From positions 1 through 63,526 of the forward strand of contig CACPLK010000002.1 of assembly GCA_902634795.1 (NCBI GenBank): a DNA stretch of 63,526 nucleotides, given 5' to 3'. A program made the translations under genes and the position numbers. Under the pieces are notes generated by a model. That model saw only the letters and a list, made by a program, of their open reading frames with translations. It made no database searches and was not told the origin of the DNA. Position 1 is the stretch's first letter. Every line of letters begins with the position of its first letter. Source of the DNA: an uncultured Prochlorococcus sp. Lineage in GTDB: Bacteria; Cyanobacteriota; Cyanobacteriia; PCC-6307; Cyanobiaceae. This document shows positions 18,688-28,514 of the stretch, piece by piece.

Positions 18688-20064
18688 ATGCCAGCCGAGA
18701 AAAAAGAATTAAAAACTGAGAATTTAGTAATTGTAGGCTCAGGACCCGCTGGATACACCGCTGCAATATATGCAGCAAGAGCAAATCTTCAGCCATTGCT
18801 TATTACTGGCTTTGAAAAAGGTGGAATACCTGGTGGACAATTAATGACGACAACATTTGTAGAGAATTTTCCAGGTTTCCCTAATGGAGTTCAAGGTCCA
18901 GAATTGATGGATTTAATCAAAGCTCAAGCTGTTAGATGGGGGACAAAGTTAATTGAAGAAGATGCCATATCAATTGATCTAAGCAAAAGACCCTTTTCTA
19001 TTGTTACCTCCACTCAAAATATTAAATCAAACTCCTTAATTATCTCAACCGGAGCAAGTGCCAATCGACTAGGTCTTAAAAACGAAAAGTCATTCTGGAG
19101 CAAAGGTATTAGTGCCTGCGCAATTTGCGATGGGGCAACTCCTCAATTCAGAAACGAAGAATTAGCAGTCGTTGGAGGAGGGGACTCAGCCTGTGAAGAA
19201 GCTGAATATCTAACTAAATACGGAAGCCATGTACATTTATTAGTCAGATCAGAAAAGTTAAAGGCCTCTGCCGCAATGGCCGATCGAGTAGAAGCAAACT
19301 CCAATATTACTATTCACTGGGAGACTGAGCTTTTGGATGTGTTAGGCAATGAATGGCTGGAGAAATTAAGAGTTAAACGAAAAAAGACTAACCAGGAAGA
19401 TGAAATTTTAGCTAAAGGACTTTTTTATGCAATTGGACATACTCCCAATACGTCTTTGTTCACAAATCAGTTAAGTACAGACTCAAAAGGTTATTTACTA
19501 ACAGAACCTGGAAGACCAGAAACTTCTTTGGAAGGTGTTTACGCAGCAGGAGATGTTGCTGATTCGGAATGGCGTCAAGGTATTACCGCCGCAGGGAGTG
19601 GCTGCAAAGCAGCTCTAGCCGCTGAAAGATGGCTATCAAAAAACAAACTTGCGACTCTCATCAAACGAGATGAATTAGAGCCATCAAAGGCTGAGACAAC
19701 AAAAACTTTAGAAGTCAGCAACGAGACAAATTTCGACCCAGAAAAAACTTGGCAAAAGGGAAGTTATGCACTTAGAAAGTTATACCATGAGACCCAAAAA
19801 CCTCTTTTTGTAATTTATACATCTAATAATTGTGGGCCTTGCCACATACTAAAGCCTCAACTTCACAGAGTTCTCAACGAATCAAATGGGAAAGCAATAG
19901 GTGTTGAAATTGACATTGAGAACGACCAAGATATTGCTGAACAGGCCGAAGTTAGCGGAACTCCAACGGTACATCTTTTCAAAAACAAGGAATTAAAAAA
20001 ACAATGGAAAGGTGTTAAATCAAGAAGTGAATATAAAACCGCGTTAGATGAAATATTGGATTAG
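18688..20064 (+). CDS. ntrC-type trxB: NADPH thioredoxin reductase C (TrxR fused to thioredoxin)
   Basis: At 458 residues this is the NTRC form: a thioredoxin reductase (about 10-320) joined to a C-terminal thioredoxin (about 350-458). The FAD motif is [17 protein letters not shown] (16-32), the reductase dithiol is CAIC at 144-147, the NADPH motif is [15 protein letters not shown], and the thioredoxin dithiol is CGPC at 382-385. NTRC uses NADPH to reduce 2-Cys peroxiredoxins and other targets in oxygenic phototrophs. It starts at ATG 18688 and is convergent with infA. Confidence 0.95.
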   Translation: MPAEKKELKTENLVIVGSGPAGYTAAIYAARANLQPLLITGFEKGGIPGGQLMTTTFVENFPGFPNGVQGPELMDLIKAQAVRWGTKLIEEDAISIDLSKRPFSIVTSTQNIKSNSLIISTGASANRLGLKNEKSFWSKGISACAICDGATPQFRNEELAVVGGGDSACEEAEYLTKYGSHVHLLVRSEKLKASAAMADRVEANSNITIHWETELLDVLGNEWLEKLRVKRKKTNQEDEILAKGLFYAIGHTPNTSLFTNQLSTDSKGYLLTEPGRPETSLEGVYAAGDVADSEWRQGITAAGSGCKAALAAERWLSKNKLATLIKRDELEPSKAETTKTLEVSNETNFDPEKTWQKGSYALRKLYHETQKPLFVIYTSNNCGPCHILKPQLHRVLNESNGKAIGVEIDIENDQDIAEQAEVSGTPTVHLFKNKELKKQWKGVKSRSEYKTALDEILD

Positions 20065-20068
20065 CGAA

Positions 20069-20338
20069 TTATCTTTTCCTTGGCCCTCCTGGTCTATTAC
20101 CACCTTGTCTTCCTCCTCCAGGTCCTACGTTTCTTTCTCTATATGTAATTCGACCTCGTGTTAAATCGTAAGGACTTATTTCAACAAGAACTTTATCTCC
20201 TGCAAGCAATTTTATTCTAAATTTTGTTAATTTTCCTGCTGCCCTACACAAGCATTGATGTCCAGCGGGCTGTTCAAGAGTTACAAGATAGAATCCATTG
20301 CCTTGCTCTTTTTCAATCACGCCAGATGTTTCAATCAT
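20069..20338 (-). CDS. infA: Translation initiation factor IF-1
   Basis: This 89-residue single OB-fold protein binds the ribosomal A site during initiation. The family core is MIETSGVIEKE, then RIKLLAGDKVLVEISPYDLT and RGRITYRER. The C-terminal tail of about 16 residues is rich in Gly and Arg (VGPGGGRQGGNRPGG), an extension beyond the usual 71-75 residues. Confidence 0.93.
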   Translation of the reverse strand: MIETSGVIEKEQGNGFYLVTLEQPAGHQCLCRAAGKLTKFRIKLLAGDKVLVEISPYDLTRGRITYRERNVGPGGGRQGGNRPGGPRKR

Positions 20339-20414
20339 GTGGTTTTTTTTGCATCACTAATTAACTAATATGATTGTATTCTAAAAAGTCTTTAATTAAC
20401 CAATAAATGTATAT

Positions 20415-20630
20415 TTAACTAAAAATGTCTTGTAACTCTCGAGCAGTTTGAAATTGTCCATAATAATAATTTGCTGAAGCTCTCAAACCTGCATCTGCTA
20501 AACCATCAAAAGCTTCAAATCCAATACTTTTCCATAACTCATTACCACATAACTTATCTAGCTCAGAGGAAGCTTCTTTAGATAGATTTTCCAATCTTCT
20601 ATTAAGGTTTTTGATTTGACTAATAGACAT
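20415..20630 (-). CDS. Small conserved hypothetical protein
   Basis: This protein has 71 residues from the internal ATG at 20630 (MSISQIKNLNRRL); a seven-residue longer start at 20651 is possible. It is predicted to be helical, with a heptad-like N-terminus and the ending YYYGQFQTARELQDIFS. No domain is recognised. It lies between infA and ycf39 on the same strand. Confidence 0.55.
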   Translation of the reverse strand: MSISQIKNLNRRLENLSKEASSELDKLCGNELWKSIGFEAFDGLADAGLRASANYYYGQFQTARELQDIFS

Positions 20631-20682
20631 GAAGAAAGAACGTTTCTTCAATAGTACATATTAACTATATTCTTGCAATAGC

Positions 20683-21657
20683 TTAAATTGGGAATTTCTT
20701 TTTCTCTTCAATATCCAGATCAACTCCAATATCCTTAAGCCTTTTTAATATGACCCCATAATACTCTTTGATATAGTCCTCCATTGTTGTTGAATCAGCT
20801 TGATTCAAGCCAAAAGCAGTATAAGTTTCATCCATATCAGAGTCCAGCTTCCCTCCACTACCACTCAATTCAGAGAAAGAGAGTCTCTCGGCAACATTTA
20901 AGGTTGGTTCGAAAAAAGATACAACTGATTGAGCAATAGAAATTATTGTTGGAGAAACTTTTAAAACTCTTGCTCTTTTTTCACTAAACTTTTCACATAG
21001 ATTAACTAATTCTTTAGCGCTCCATGCTTTGGGACCAACTATGGGGAATCTTTTTTTTATAGTTTGAGGCCTTTCTAAAGCTGCGACGGCAAATCGAGCT
21101 ATATCTTGGGTATTCATATAAGCAATATCAGTAGGGTTTCCACTTATCCAAACCGGTTCATTATTTAAGATGGGAATAGCAAATTGTCCTATTACTCCTT
21201 GCATGAAAGCAACACCCTGCAAGATGGTGTAGTCCAAAGATGAACTAACCAATAATTCTTCAGTACAATACTTGATATCCATTAAAGGTATTTTTCTATA
21301 CTTTTCTGCTGCTAATAAAGATAGAAATACTACTCTTTTTACATTTTTTTCCTCACAAGCATTGTATAAATTTAATTTCCCATCCCAATCTATTTCGTAA
21401 ACGCTGCGCGGATCATCAGGACGGCTAGTTGCTGCGTCAATAACAGCATCAACTCCATCTAGGGCGTACTCAATATCTTCTTTGTTTATTAAATTGCCAC
21501 GAGTTAACTCACAACCCCACTCTTGAAGAAATGAAGCAGCTTTTGGTTTCCTAACCATGCAGCGCACTTTATGCCCTGCATCTATGGCGTTTTTGGCTAT
21601 TTGGCGACCAAGAGTTCCTGTGCCACCAATCACCAGAACTTGCATAGTTGAATTCAT
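20683..21657 (-). CDS. ycf39: Ycf39-like atypical SDR (photosystem II assembly)
   Basis: This 324-residue NAD(P)-binding protein belongs to the NmrA/atypical SDR group. The Rossmann motif MQVLVIGGTGTLGRQIA starts at residue 5, so ATG 21645 is an alternative start. The sequence then follows Ycf39: VRCMVRKPKAASFL, RGNLINKEDIEYAL, LSLLAAEKYRKIPLM. In cyanobacteria Ycf39 works with high-light-inducible proteins in delivering chlorophyll to newly made D1. It lies 43 bp from petM on the same strand. Confidence 0.88.
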   Translation of the reverse strand: MNSTMQVLVIGGTGTLGRQIAKNAIDAGHKVRCMVRKPKAASFLQEWGCELTRGNLINKEDIEYALDGVDAVIDAATSRPDDPRSVYEIDWDGKLNLYNACEEKNVKRVVFLSLLAAEKYRKIPLMDIKYCTEELLVSSSLDYTILQGVAFMQGVIGQFAIPILNNEPVWISGNPTDIAYMNTQDIARFAVAALERPQTIKKRFPIVGPKAWSAKELVNLCEKFSEKRARVLKVSPTIISIAQSVVSFFEPTLNVAERLSFSELSGSGGKLDSDMDETYTAFGLNQADSTTMEDYIKEYYGVILKRLKDIGVDLDIEEKKKFPI

Positions 21658-21700
21658 TACAAGAATGGAGCTTAAATGGGCAAACTATGGATTGTGGAAA

Positions 21701-21799
21701 TTAATCACCTTGAAGTTTCAAAAGAAGTACTCCTCCTAAAAGCCCAACGGGAATTAAAACCCAAAAGACTGCTGCGATTCCAAAAATTTCTGATGCCAT
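21701..21799 (-). CDS. petM: Cytochrome b6f complex subunit PetM
   Basis: This is a 32-residue single-helix protein: [19 protein letters not shown], then [13 protein letters not shown]. The sequence and length are diagnostic for the PetM subunit VII of the cytochrome b6f complex. It begins at ATG 21799 and ends with TAA at 21701. Confidence 0.92.
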   Translation of the reverse strand: MASEIFGIAAVFWVLIPVGLLGGVLLLKLQGD

Positions 21800-21941
21800 T
21801 CAGATAATTTAACTCATTTACCATTAAAACCTAAAGCCCTGACATTCAGAAAAAAATCGAAAGGCATAAGCAAATTTTTAAAATAAACTTAAAGTGAAAT
21901 GAAAATGAAAAAACTCAAATTCAAAGTAGGTTTTGAACTAA

Positions 21942-22913
21942 ATGCAGCAAAATATTTATAACAAAAATCCTTTTACGGGATCACCTGATTGGGGTGAGTC
22001 TAAGTATTGGAGCTACAAAAATCTTAGAGTTCACTTCAGAGTAACCGGAAAGGAATCAAATCCTCCAATTGTTTTAATTCATGGGTTTGGAGCTAGTAGC
22101 GATCACTGGAGAAATAATGCAGAAGTATTTGCATCAGAAGGTTTTAGGATTTATGGGATAGATCTAATGGGTTTTGGGAAATCAGAACAAAATCTTCAAG
22201 GCAATATAAATTACTTAAATAATCAAATATGGGCAAATCAATTAACTTCTTTTCTTGATGAAGTTGTAAACATTAAAAAGAACGGAAAGGCTATATTGAT
22301 TGGAAATTCATTGGGAGCTTTAACTGCCATAACAACCCTATCAAAAAGATCAGAGTTAATAAAAACAGTTATCGCAGCTCCATTACCAGAGCCAGTTTTT
22401 CTTAATCCAGTAAGATTTATTTTTCCAAGTTGGCTTATAAAAATTAAAAATTTTCTGACAAAACTTATTTTTCATTTGTTTCCACTTAAAACCTTGGTGA
22501 ACTTAATATCAAGGACAAAGTTAATTACCTTTACTCTTCAAAGCGCATATTTTAGCTCAATTTCAAATGACAATTTATTAAAAAGGATAGTTACAGTACC
22601 TGCAAGGAGAGTCGATGCCTCCAAAGCTCTCAGAGCAATGTGTATTGGAATGAGCAATAGACCAAACTCTGCAAAAGGTCCATCCCTAATTGAAAAAATT
22701 AAAAACCTTCCAAATCGTCCACCAATTCTATTGATTTGGGGTAAACAAGATAAATTGATACCTATATTTTTGGCAAAAAAACTAATAAAGCTCCATCCTT
22801 GGCTTAAATTAACTGTAATTAATGAAGCAGGCCATTGCCTCCACGATGAATTGCCAATGCAATTTAATCAAATTGTTCTGAAATGGCTGAAGAACTTAAA
22901 AACTTCTGAGTAA
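21942..22913 (+). CDS. Alpha/beta hydrolase
   Basis: This 323-residue hydrolase has [14 protein letters not shown] as the oxyanion motif (about 46-59), the nucleophile in [11 protein letters not shown] (about 125-135), [13 protein letters not shown] for the acid, and the His in [13 protein letters not shown] near 302. The layout is close to the chlorophyll/haloperoxidase-like hydrolases common in cyanobacteria; the substrate cannot be assigned. It ends 5 bp before ilvH, so the two are probably co-transcribed. Confidence 0.8.
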   Translation: MQQNIYNKNPFTGSPDWGESKYWSYKNLRVHFRVTGKESNPPIVLIHGFGASSDHWRNNAEVFASEGFRIYGIDLMGFGKSEQNLQGNINYLNNQIWANQLTSFLDEVVNIKKNGKAILIGNSLGALTAITTLSKRSELIKTVIAAPLPEPVFLNPVRFIFPSWLIKIKNFLTKLIFHLFPLKTLVNLISRTKLITFTLQSAYFSSISNDNLLKRIVTVPARRVDASKALRAMCIGMSNRPNSAKGPSLIEKIKNLPNRPPILLIWGKQDKLIPIFLAKKLIKLHPWLKLTVINEAGHCLHDELPMQFNQIVLKWLKNLKTSE

Positions 22914-22918
22914 CACAT

Positions 22919-23428
22919 ATGAAGCACACACTTTCAGTTTTAGTTGAAGATGAGTCTGGAGCATTAAGCAGGATTGCAGGCCTGTTTGCACGAAGAGGAT
23001 TTAATATTGATAGCTTGGCTGTTGGTCCCGCGGAAGCTAAAGGAATATCAAGATTAACAATGGTTGTTGAGGGGGACGAATCAACACTTCAGCAAATGAC
23101 TAAACAATTGAACAAATTAATAAATGTTTTAGAAGTTCTTGATTTAACAACTTTGCCCGCTGTAGAAAGAGAATTGATGCTCTTAAAAGTCTCAGCATCC
23201 TCTGAAAATAGAGGCAAAATTTTAGATCTGGTTCAAGTTTTTAGAGCAAAAGTCGTAGATGTTTCTGATAATGCACTGACACTTGAAGTTGTTGGAGACC
23301 CTGGAAAACTTGTTGCCTTAGAGAATTTATTGAAACCTTATGGAATTTTAGAAATTGCCAGGACAGGAAAAGTTGCTCTTAAGAGGGCATCAGGTGTAAA
23401 TACTGAAATGCTAAAAGCCACTAAGTAA
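22919..23428 (+). CDS. ilvH: Acetolactate synthase small (regulatory) subunit
   Basis: This 169-residue regulatory subunit of acetohydroxyacid synthase confers valine feedback on the first step of branched-chain amino acid synthesis. The N-terminal ACT domain (about 1-75) begins [20 protein letters not shown] and contains [13 protein letters not shown]. The C-terminal domain includes [19 protein letters not shown] and [11 protein letters not shown]. The length is normal. The catalytic subunit is not in the window. Confidence 0.96.
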   Translation: MKHTLSVLVEDESGALSRIAGLFARRGFNIDSLAVGPAEAKGISRLTMVVEGDESTLQQMTKQLNKLINVLEVLDLTTLPAVERELMLLKVSASSENRGKILDLVQVFRAKVVDVSDNALTLEVVGDPGKLVALENLLKPYGILEIARTGKVALKRASGVNTEMLKATK

Positions 23429-23437
23429 TATTTCAAC

Positions 23438-24154
23438 TCAAAAATCGACTCTTTTTGCTTCAATTATAAAATCTTCTTCTTGAATTGAATCAACTACATT
23501 CATACCACTAATCACTTTTCCAAAGACTGCAAACCTACCATCAAGTTCTGGTAAAGACTTTAGTAATATATAAAACTGCGAGCTTGCTGAATTCAATGAT
23601 TTAGATCTTGCCATGGATAAATATGATCTTTTATGCTTAAGTTCAATATTATTAATCTGAGTTAAAATATCTATTTCATTTCCGTAAATTGGTAATTTTT
23701 TTGTTTTCAGTTTTATTTCCAAGGGGATATATCTTATTTTTCCTGTTTTATCCTCTTTAAAATTATTTTCAAGTTTTATTAAATTATTACCTCCAGCCCT
23801 AATTATAAAAGGGTAAGGTTTATCAATAACTCTATTGAAAATTGTATTATCATATGCACCTTGTTCGACAAAATCTATAAAGTTTCCAACTGTGATTGGA
23901 GCTGAGCTTCCATAAAGCTCTAGCTTTACCTTACCTTTATTAGTAATCAATAAGACATATTCATTTGATGTTAGGCATGGAAATCTTATAGAAGAGCATA
24001 TATTTATATCTTCGTTTTTCTTTATATTTGAACATCCAGATATCAAAATCAAATTGATAAATAAAAAGATATAAACTGGCAAAAAAAATCTATAATTGAA
24101 AGTTGTATTATTTAAAAACTTTGTAATTTTATTATTCTTTTTAAATTCCTTCAA
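23438..24154 (-). CDS. Lipoprotein cyclophilin-type peptidyl-prolyl isomerase
   Basis: This 238-residue protein has a hydrophobic N-terminal segment ending in a lipobox (LILISGC, Cys near 41), so it is predicted to be a membrane-anchored lipoprotein. The rest is a cyclophilin domain: [42 protein letters not shown] and GMNVVDSIQ. It starts at TTG 24154 and overlaps the end of ycf4 by 14 bp. It is AT-rich with many Asn and Lys, and probably acts in the periplasm or thylakoid lumen. Confidence 0.82.
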   Translation of the reverse strand: MKEFKKNNKITKFLNNTTFNYRFFLPVYIFLFINLILISGCSNIKKNEDINICSSIRFPCLTSNEYVLLITNKGKVKLELYGSSAPITVGNFIDFVEQGAYDNTIFNRVIDKPYPFIIRAGGNNLIKLENNFKEDKTGKIRYIPLEIKLKTKKLPIYGNEIDILTQINNIELKHKRSYLSMARSKSLNSASSQFYILLKSLPELDGRFAVFGKVISGMNVVDSIQEEDFIIEAKRVDF

Positions 24155-24716
24155 GGTTAACCTCTAAAAATCTCGCGATTTCAGCACCTTCATTCTCTAA
24201 ATCGAATAATGGTTTAGGAGATCCAACTCTAGATATTGGCAAGTCCTTCCTACCTTTAATTCTCAAAGAAACTCTTCTTAGTGGATTAAAGCCTTCTCTA
24301 ACCTCAAGTTTCACAGCTTTAATCTCATCAATAGGGATTTCTATTTCTATATTCTTCAAGAACCCCCTCCTAGATAAAGATAAAACTCCTTTGTTTTTAT
24401 CAAATCTATTAACACCAGAACCATAATCGATACTTATAAGTCTCCAAAAGTAAAGAGCAAGAAAGAAAGCCGCCACACCATATAGACCCATAACTAAGCC
24501 TTGAGGAACAAAAATCAATGTTGAGGGATTTCCCAGTGGTAAGAAATCTCTTCCAAAATAACTAGATAATGAAGCCAACAAAAATCCAACTCCACCAATA
24601 CTGAGCATCGAGGCAACTAGATAATTCGAAACCTTACGGGAACCTTTAATTTTCTGTTCTAAAACCAAACCAGATAACTCGTTCTGTGGTTTGGTTAAAT
24701 CTGATTCAGATGACAT
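24141..24716 (-). CDS. ycf4: Photosystem I assembly protein Ycf4
   Basis: This 191-residue membrane protein is needed for efficient PSI assembly. Two N-terminal helices lie at about 30-50 and 70-92 ([39 protein letters not shown]). A soluble domain follows, with [20 protein letters not shown] and [10 protein letters not shown]. It starts at ATG 24716, divergent from psbD and overlapping the downstream cyclophilin start. Confidence 0.92.
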   Translation of the reverse strand: MSSESDLTKPQNELSGLVLEQKIKGSRKVSNYLVASMLSIGGVGFLLASLSSYFGRDFLPLGNPSTLIFVPQGLVMGLYGVAAFFLALYFWRLISIDYGSGVNRFDKNKGVLSLSRRGFLKNIEIEIPIDEIKAVKLEVREGFNPLRRVSLRIKGRKDLPISRVGSPKPLFDLENEGAEIARFLEVNLEGI

Positions 24717-24916
24717 AAGCTCATGAAATTGGGAAGCACATCCCTTTCAAAACATTATAGAGACTAAGTTTTTGACAATTAATAAGAAGAAATAAAAATG
24801 TTTGATTTTATCTCATTTCAATACAAGGGATTTCATCAAGTTAAATATTTACCCACAAACCCCGTCATCGTTGTTAAAGTCCTCGACGTATACAAAAGCT
24901 CAGCAACGCTCCTCCC

Positions 24917-25993
24917 ATGACGATCGCTGTTGGAAGCGCAACAGAACGAGGTTGGTTTGACGCCCTCGATGACTGGTTAAAGCGCGACCGATTCGTATTT
25001 GTTGGTTGGTCTGGACTACTTCTCTTCCCTACAGCTTTCCTAGCTATTGGTGGATGGTTCACAGGTACAACCTTCGTTTCTTCCTGGTACACCCATGGTG
25101 TAGCCAGTTCTTACCTTGAGGGATGTAATTTCCTCACAGCCGCTGTTAGTACTCCTGGCGATGCCATGGGTCACAGTCTTCTATTCCTTTGGGGACCAGA
25201 AGCTCAGGGCGATTTAACACGCTGGTTCCAGCTTGGTGGCCTATGGAATTTCGTTGCTCTTCACGGCGCATTCAGTCTTATTGGCTTTATGCTTCGTCAA
25301 TTCGAAATTGCAAGACTAGTTGGTATCCGTCCATATAACGCACTTGCTTTCTCAGCAGTTATTGCAGTATTTACTGCTTGCTTCCTCATATATCCTTTAG
25401 GACAGCACAGTTGGTTCTTCGCTCCTTCATTTGGAGTTGCAGCAATATTCCGTTTCATTCTCTTCATTCAAGGATTCCATAACATCACGCTTAACCCATT
25501 CCACATGATGGGAGTAGCAGGAATTCTTGGTGGTGCTCTTCTTTGTGCTATTCACGGCGCAACAGTTCAGAACACTCTTTACGAAGATTCAAGTCAGTAC
25601 TCTGACGGTAAAGCTCAGAGTTCTACTTTCAGAGGTTTCGATCCAGTTCAAGAAGAAGAAACTTACTCATTTATTACTGCAAACCGTTTCTGGAGTCAGA
25701 TTTTCGGTATTGCTTTCTCAAATAAGCGTTTCCTTCACTTCTTGATGCTTTTCGTACCAGTAACAGGTATGTGGGCAGCATCAATTGGAATCGTCGGATT
25801 AGCTCTAAACCTTCGTGCTTACGATTTTGTTAGCCAAGAAATCAGAGCTGCTGAAGATCCTGAATTCGAAACTTTCTACACCAAAAACATCCTTCTTAAT
25901 GAAGGTATGCGTGCATGGATGTCTTCTGTAGACCAGCCACACGAAAACTTTGTATTCCCTGAGGAGGTACTCCCACGTGGAAACGCCCTTTAA
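24917..25993 (+). CDS. psbD: Photosystem II D2 protein
   Basis: D2 is 358 residues here, close to the normal length. It starts [20 protein letters not shown] at ATG 24917. The five helices and signature segments are intact: [50 protein letters not shown] (with the P680 ligand His) and [19 protein letters not shown] (iron and quinone site). The 3' end overlaps psbC by 17 bp, the conserved cyanobacterial psbDC arrangement. Confidence 0.98.
   Translation: MTIAVGSATERGWFDALDDWLKRDRFVFVGWSGLLLFPTAFLAIGGWFTGTTFVSSWYTHGVASSYLEGCNFLTAAVSTPGDAMGHSLLFLWGPEAQGDLTRWFQLGGLWNFVALHGAFSLIGFMLRQFEIARLVGIRPYNALAFSAVIAVFTACFLIYPLGQHSWFFAPSFGVAAIFRFILFIQGFHNITLNPFHMMGVAGILGGALLCAIHGATVQNTLYEDSSQYSDGKAQSSTFRGFDPVQEEETYSFITANRFWSQIFGIAFSNKRFLHFLMLFVPVTGMWAASIGIVGLALNLRAYDFVSQEIRAAEDPEFETFYTKNILLNEGMRAWMSSVDQPHENFVFPEEVLPRGNAL
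25961..25968 (+). promoter_or_regulatory. Strong Shine-Dalgarno that fixes the psbC start
   Basis: GAGGAGGT lies inside the psbD coding sequence eight bases before GTG 25977. It supports GTG 25977 as the psbC start rather than the in-frame ATG at 25950. Confidence 0.85.
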
Positions 25994-27359
25994 TAGTTTA
26001 CTCAAAGCCCCTAATCAAAGTCTTGAAGAGACTGGTTACGCCTGGTATGTAGGAAATGCAAGGCTAATCAACCTTTCAGGAAGGCTATTAGGTGCTCACA
26101 TTGCTCACGCAGGACTAATTGTGTTCTGGGCTGGCGCGATGATGCTTTTCGAAGTAAGTCATTTCACCATGGATAAACCCATGTGGGAACAAGGCTTAAT
26201 TTGTATGCCTCACGTAGCCATGTTTGGATACGGGATTGGTCCAGGAGGAGAAGTCACTGATGTTTGGCCATTCTTCATCGCAGGTGTGATTCACCTTGTT
26301 GCATCTGGAATCCTTGGCTTTGGAGGAGTTTTCCACTCCTTAGCTGGTCCAGAGAAACTTGAAGAAGATTTCCCATTCTTCTCAACTGACTGGAGAGATA
26401 AAAATCAAATGACCAATATTCTTGGTTTTCATTTGGTTGTTCTAGGCGTTGGTGCTCTTTTGTGGTCCATTAACTGGATGTACATAGGAGGTGCATACGA
26501 CACTTGGGCTCCCGGTGGTGGAGAAGTTAGGTTGATCAACCCAACACTAGATCCAAGAATTATTTTTGGATATCTACTATCAACCCCATGGGGTGGTGGT
26601 GGTTGGATGGTTGGTGTTAACTCAATGGAAGATATTGTCGGAGGACATGTTTACCTGGGTGTAATCGAAATAATTGGTGGTCTTTTCCACATCTTCACTA
26701 AGCCTTATGGATGGGCAAGAAGAGCCTTTATCTGGAATGGTGAAGGACTTCTGAGTTATGCATTAGGTGGAATCTGTGTTGCAAGTTTTGTAGCTTCATG
26801 TTTCATCTGGTTTAACAACACTGCTTATCCATCTGAGTTCTACGGTCCAACAAACGCTGAAGCTTCTCAGGCCCAGAGTTTTACATTCCTAGTTCGTGAC
26901 CAACGAATTGGTGCAAATGTAGGTTCAACAATGGGTCCAACTGGATTAGGTAAATACCTAATGCGTTCCCCAACTGGTGAAATCATCTTTGGTGGAGAAA
27001 CAATGCGTTTTTGGGATTTCAGAGGACCATGGCTTGAGCCACTTAGAGGACCAAATGGCCTAAGCCTTGAGAAGATTCAAAATGATATTCAGCCTTGGCA
27101 GGTTCGCCGGGCTGCTGAATACATGACACATGCTCCTAATGCTTCAATCAACTCTGTTGGTGGAATTATTACCGAGCCTAATGCAGTTAACTTTGTTAAC
27201 TTGCGTCAATGGCTTGCAGGTGCTCAGTTCTTCCTTGGTTGGTTTACTTTTGTAGGTCATCTTTGGCATGCTGGTCGTGCTAGAGCTGCTGCAGCTGGAT
27301 TTGAAAAAGGTATCAGTCGTTCACAAGAGCCTGCTCTTTCAATGCCTGATCTAGATTAG
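25977..27359 (+). CDS. psbC: Photosystem II CP43 chlorophyll protein
   Basis: CP43 (460 residues from GTG 25977, [20 protein letters not shown]) is the six-helix inner antenna of PSII. A longer in-frame ATG at 25950 exists, but the SD at 25961-25968 and the usual cyanobacterial N-terminus favour the GTG. Characteristic segments are [20 protein letters not shown], the large lumenal loop ending in [20 protein letters not shown] (conserved Glu/Arg near the Mn cluster), and [20 protein letters not shown]. It overlaps psbD by 17 bp and is followed by a terminator. Confidence 0.97.
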   Translation: METPFNSLLKAPNQSLEETGYAWYVGNARLINLSGRLLGAHIAHAGLIVFWAGAMMLFEVSHFTMDKPMWEQGLICMPHVAMFGYGIGPGGEVTDVWPFFIAGVIHLVASGILGFGGVFHSLAGPEKLEEDFPFFSTDWRDKNQMTNILGFHLVVLGVGALLWSINWMYIGGAYDTWAPGGGEVRLINPTLDPRIIFGYLLSTPWGGGGWMVGVNSMEDIVGGHVYLGVIEIIGGLFHIFTKPYGWARRAFIWNGEGLLSYALGGICVASFVASCFIWFNNTAYPSEFYGPTNAEASQAQSFTFLVRDQRIGANVGSTMGPTGLGKYLMRSPTGEIIFGGETMRFWDFRGPWLEPLRGPNGLSLEKIQNDIQPWQVRRAAEYMTHAPNASINSVGGIITEPNAVNFVNLRQWLAGAQFFLGWFTFVGHLWHAGRARAAAAGFEKGISRSQEPALSMPDLD

Positions 27360-27372
27360 ATCCTTATAAATA

Positions 27373-27403
27373 AAAAAAGTCCTCTTAAAAGGGGACTTTT
27401 TTT
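27373..27403 (+). terminator. Rho-independent terminator after psbDC
   Basis: A hairpin (AAAAAGTCC ... GGACTTTTT) followed by a T-run lies about 15 bp after the psbC stop. The A-run on the other side could also let it serve the convergent maf gene. Confidence 0.8.
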
Positions 27404-27430
27404 ATGCTTAGAAATATTTGATCTTATTTA

Positions 27431-28069
27431 TTATTGTTTATGTAAAAGTAACTTAGATAAATCTAATTTTTCTAAATTAGTTTTTAACCAAGGCAAGCTA
27501 AGTCCAATGACATTAGTAAAACATCCATCTATTTTTTTTATAAATAGTCCACCATAACCTTCGATCGCAAATCCTCCTGCACAGTTGTATGGTTCTGAAG
27601 TCGAAGCATATTTAGCAATCTCAATTTTGGATAAATCCATAAATTCAATTTTCGTGCTTACAACCCCTTCACAGCATTTAGTTAGTGAAATATTTTTTAT
27701 ATCTGATTTCAAATTATCCAGCGAAACCAAGCAATGTCCAGTATGCAATAATCCTGATTTGCCAGACATCCTTAGCCATCTGGATATCAATTGCTCTTGA
27801 TTAATTGGCTTTTCGAAAATTTCCCCCTCAAACTCAAACAAAGAGTCACAGCCTAATAAAGCTTGAAAAGTATTTACAGCATGATTTTCCTTTATCAACT
27901 TTTTTAATGCACTATCAGCTTTAGCCTTAGCCAATAATTTAACCTTCAAAATTGGATCTAATTCCTGAAGCTGTGTCTCATCAAAATCACTTACAATAAC
28001 TATGTGATTCAAAGCTATTTGATCAAGTAATTTTTGACGTGCTTTGGATGCAGAGGCAAGCACAAACAT
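27431..28069 (-). CDS. maf: Maf-like nucleoside triphosphate pyrophosphatase
   Basis: This 212-residue Maf/Ham1-fold house-cleaning pyrophosphatase hydrolyses non-canonical or specific dNTPs. The family starts are visible: LASASKARQKLLDQ (residues 4-17), VSDFDETQ, LLGCDSLFEFEGEIFEKP (catalytic Asp) and EPYNCAGGFAIEGYGG. It starts at ATG 28069 and is convergent with psbC. Confidence 0.92.
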   Translation of the reverse strand: MFVLASASKARQKLLDQIALNHIVIVSDFDETQLQELDPILKVKLLAKAKADSALKKLIKENHAVNTFQALLGCDSLFEFEGEIFEKPINQEQLISRWLRMSGKSGLLHTGHCLVSLDNLKSDIKNISLTKCCEGVVSTKIEFMDLSKIEIAKYASTSEPYNCAGGFAIEGYGGLFIKKIDGCFTNVIGLSLPWLKTNLEKLDLSKLLLHKQ

Positions 28070-28139
28070 AGAAAACTAAATTTTTTAATACCTAGTATCA
28101 TTATTGATCTTCTTTTGAAAAATAAATCCTTTTAATTAA

Positions 28140-28514
28140 ATGTTTCTGATCGACCAAAAAATCTTTAGAAGAGCAAAGAAAGGGATTAGCCATTGTCCCT
28201 TTAACTTATTTCTTTTTCAATGTCTTCAAAAAGAAAGTTTAAGTGCTCAAGATGTTTTTGAGAATAAATCCAAATATTTGAATAAAGATTTTATGTTTAT
28301 CAATAGTTCTTTATACATAGAGAATGAATTTCTTAACTTAATTAAAATAGGTGTTTTAAGAAGAGAAGTTGACGGACAAGGTCTTACTTCAAAAGTCCGT
28401 ATCACACCAATAGGAAGACAAGTCTTAGAAAACCGTGCAGATTTACTTACTAAAAAAATATCGCTTATAAAAAAAATAATTACATGCCTAAAATACCAAT
28501 TAACACCAAGATGA
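28140..28514 (+). CDS. Conserved hypothetical protein preceding cobQ
   Basis: This 124-residue basic protein has no recognised domain. The C-terminal half (LIKIGVLRREVDGQGLTSKV and RITPIGRQVLEN) has the helix-strand-wing look of a winged-helix domain, but this is weak. Its TGA overlaps the ATG of cobQ at 28511 (ATGA), so the two are translationally coupled. A role linked to cobalamin synthesis is inference from position only. Confidence 0.55.
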   Translation: MFLIDQKIFRRAKKGISHCPFNLFLFQCLQKESLSAQDVFENKSKYLNKDFMFINSSLYIENEFLNLIKIGVLRREVDGQGLTSKVRITPIGRQVLENRADLLTKKISLIKKIITCLKYQLTPR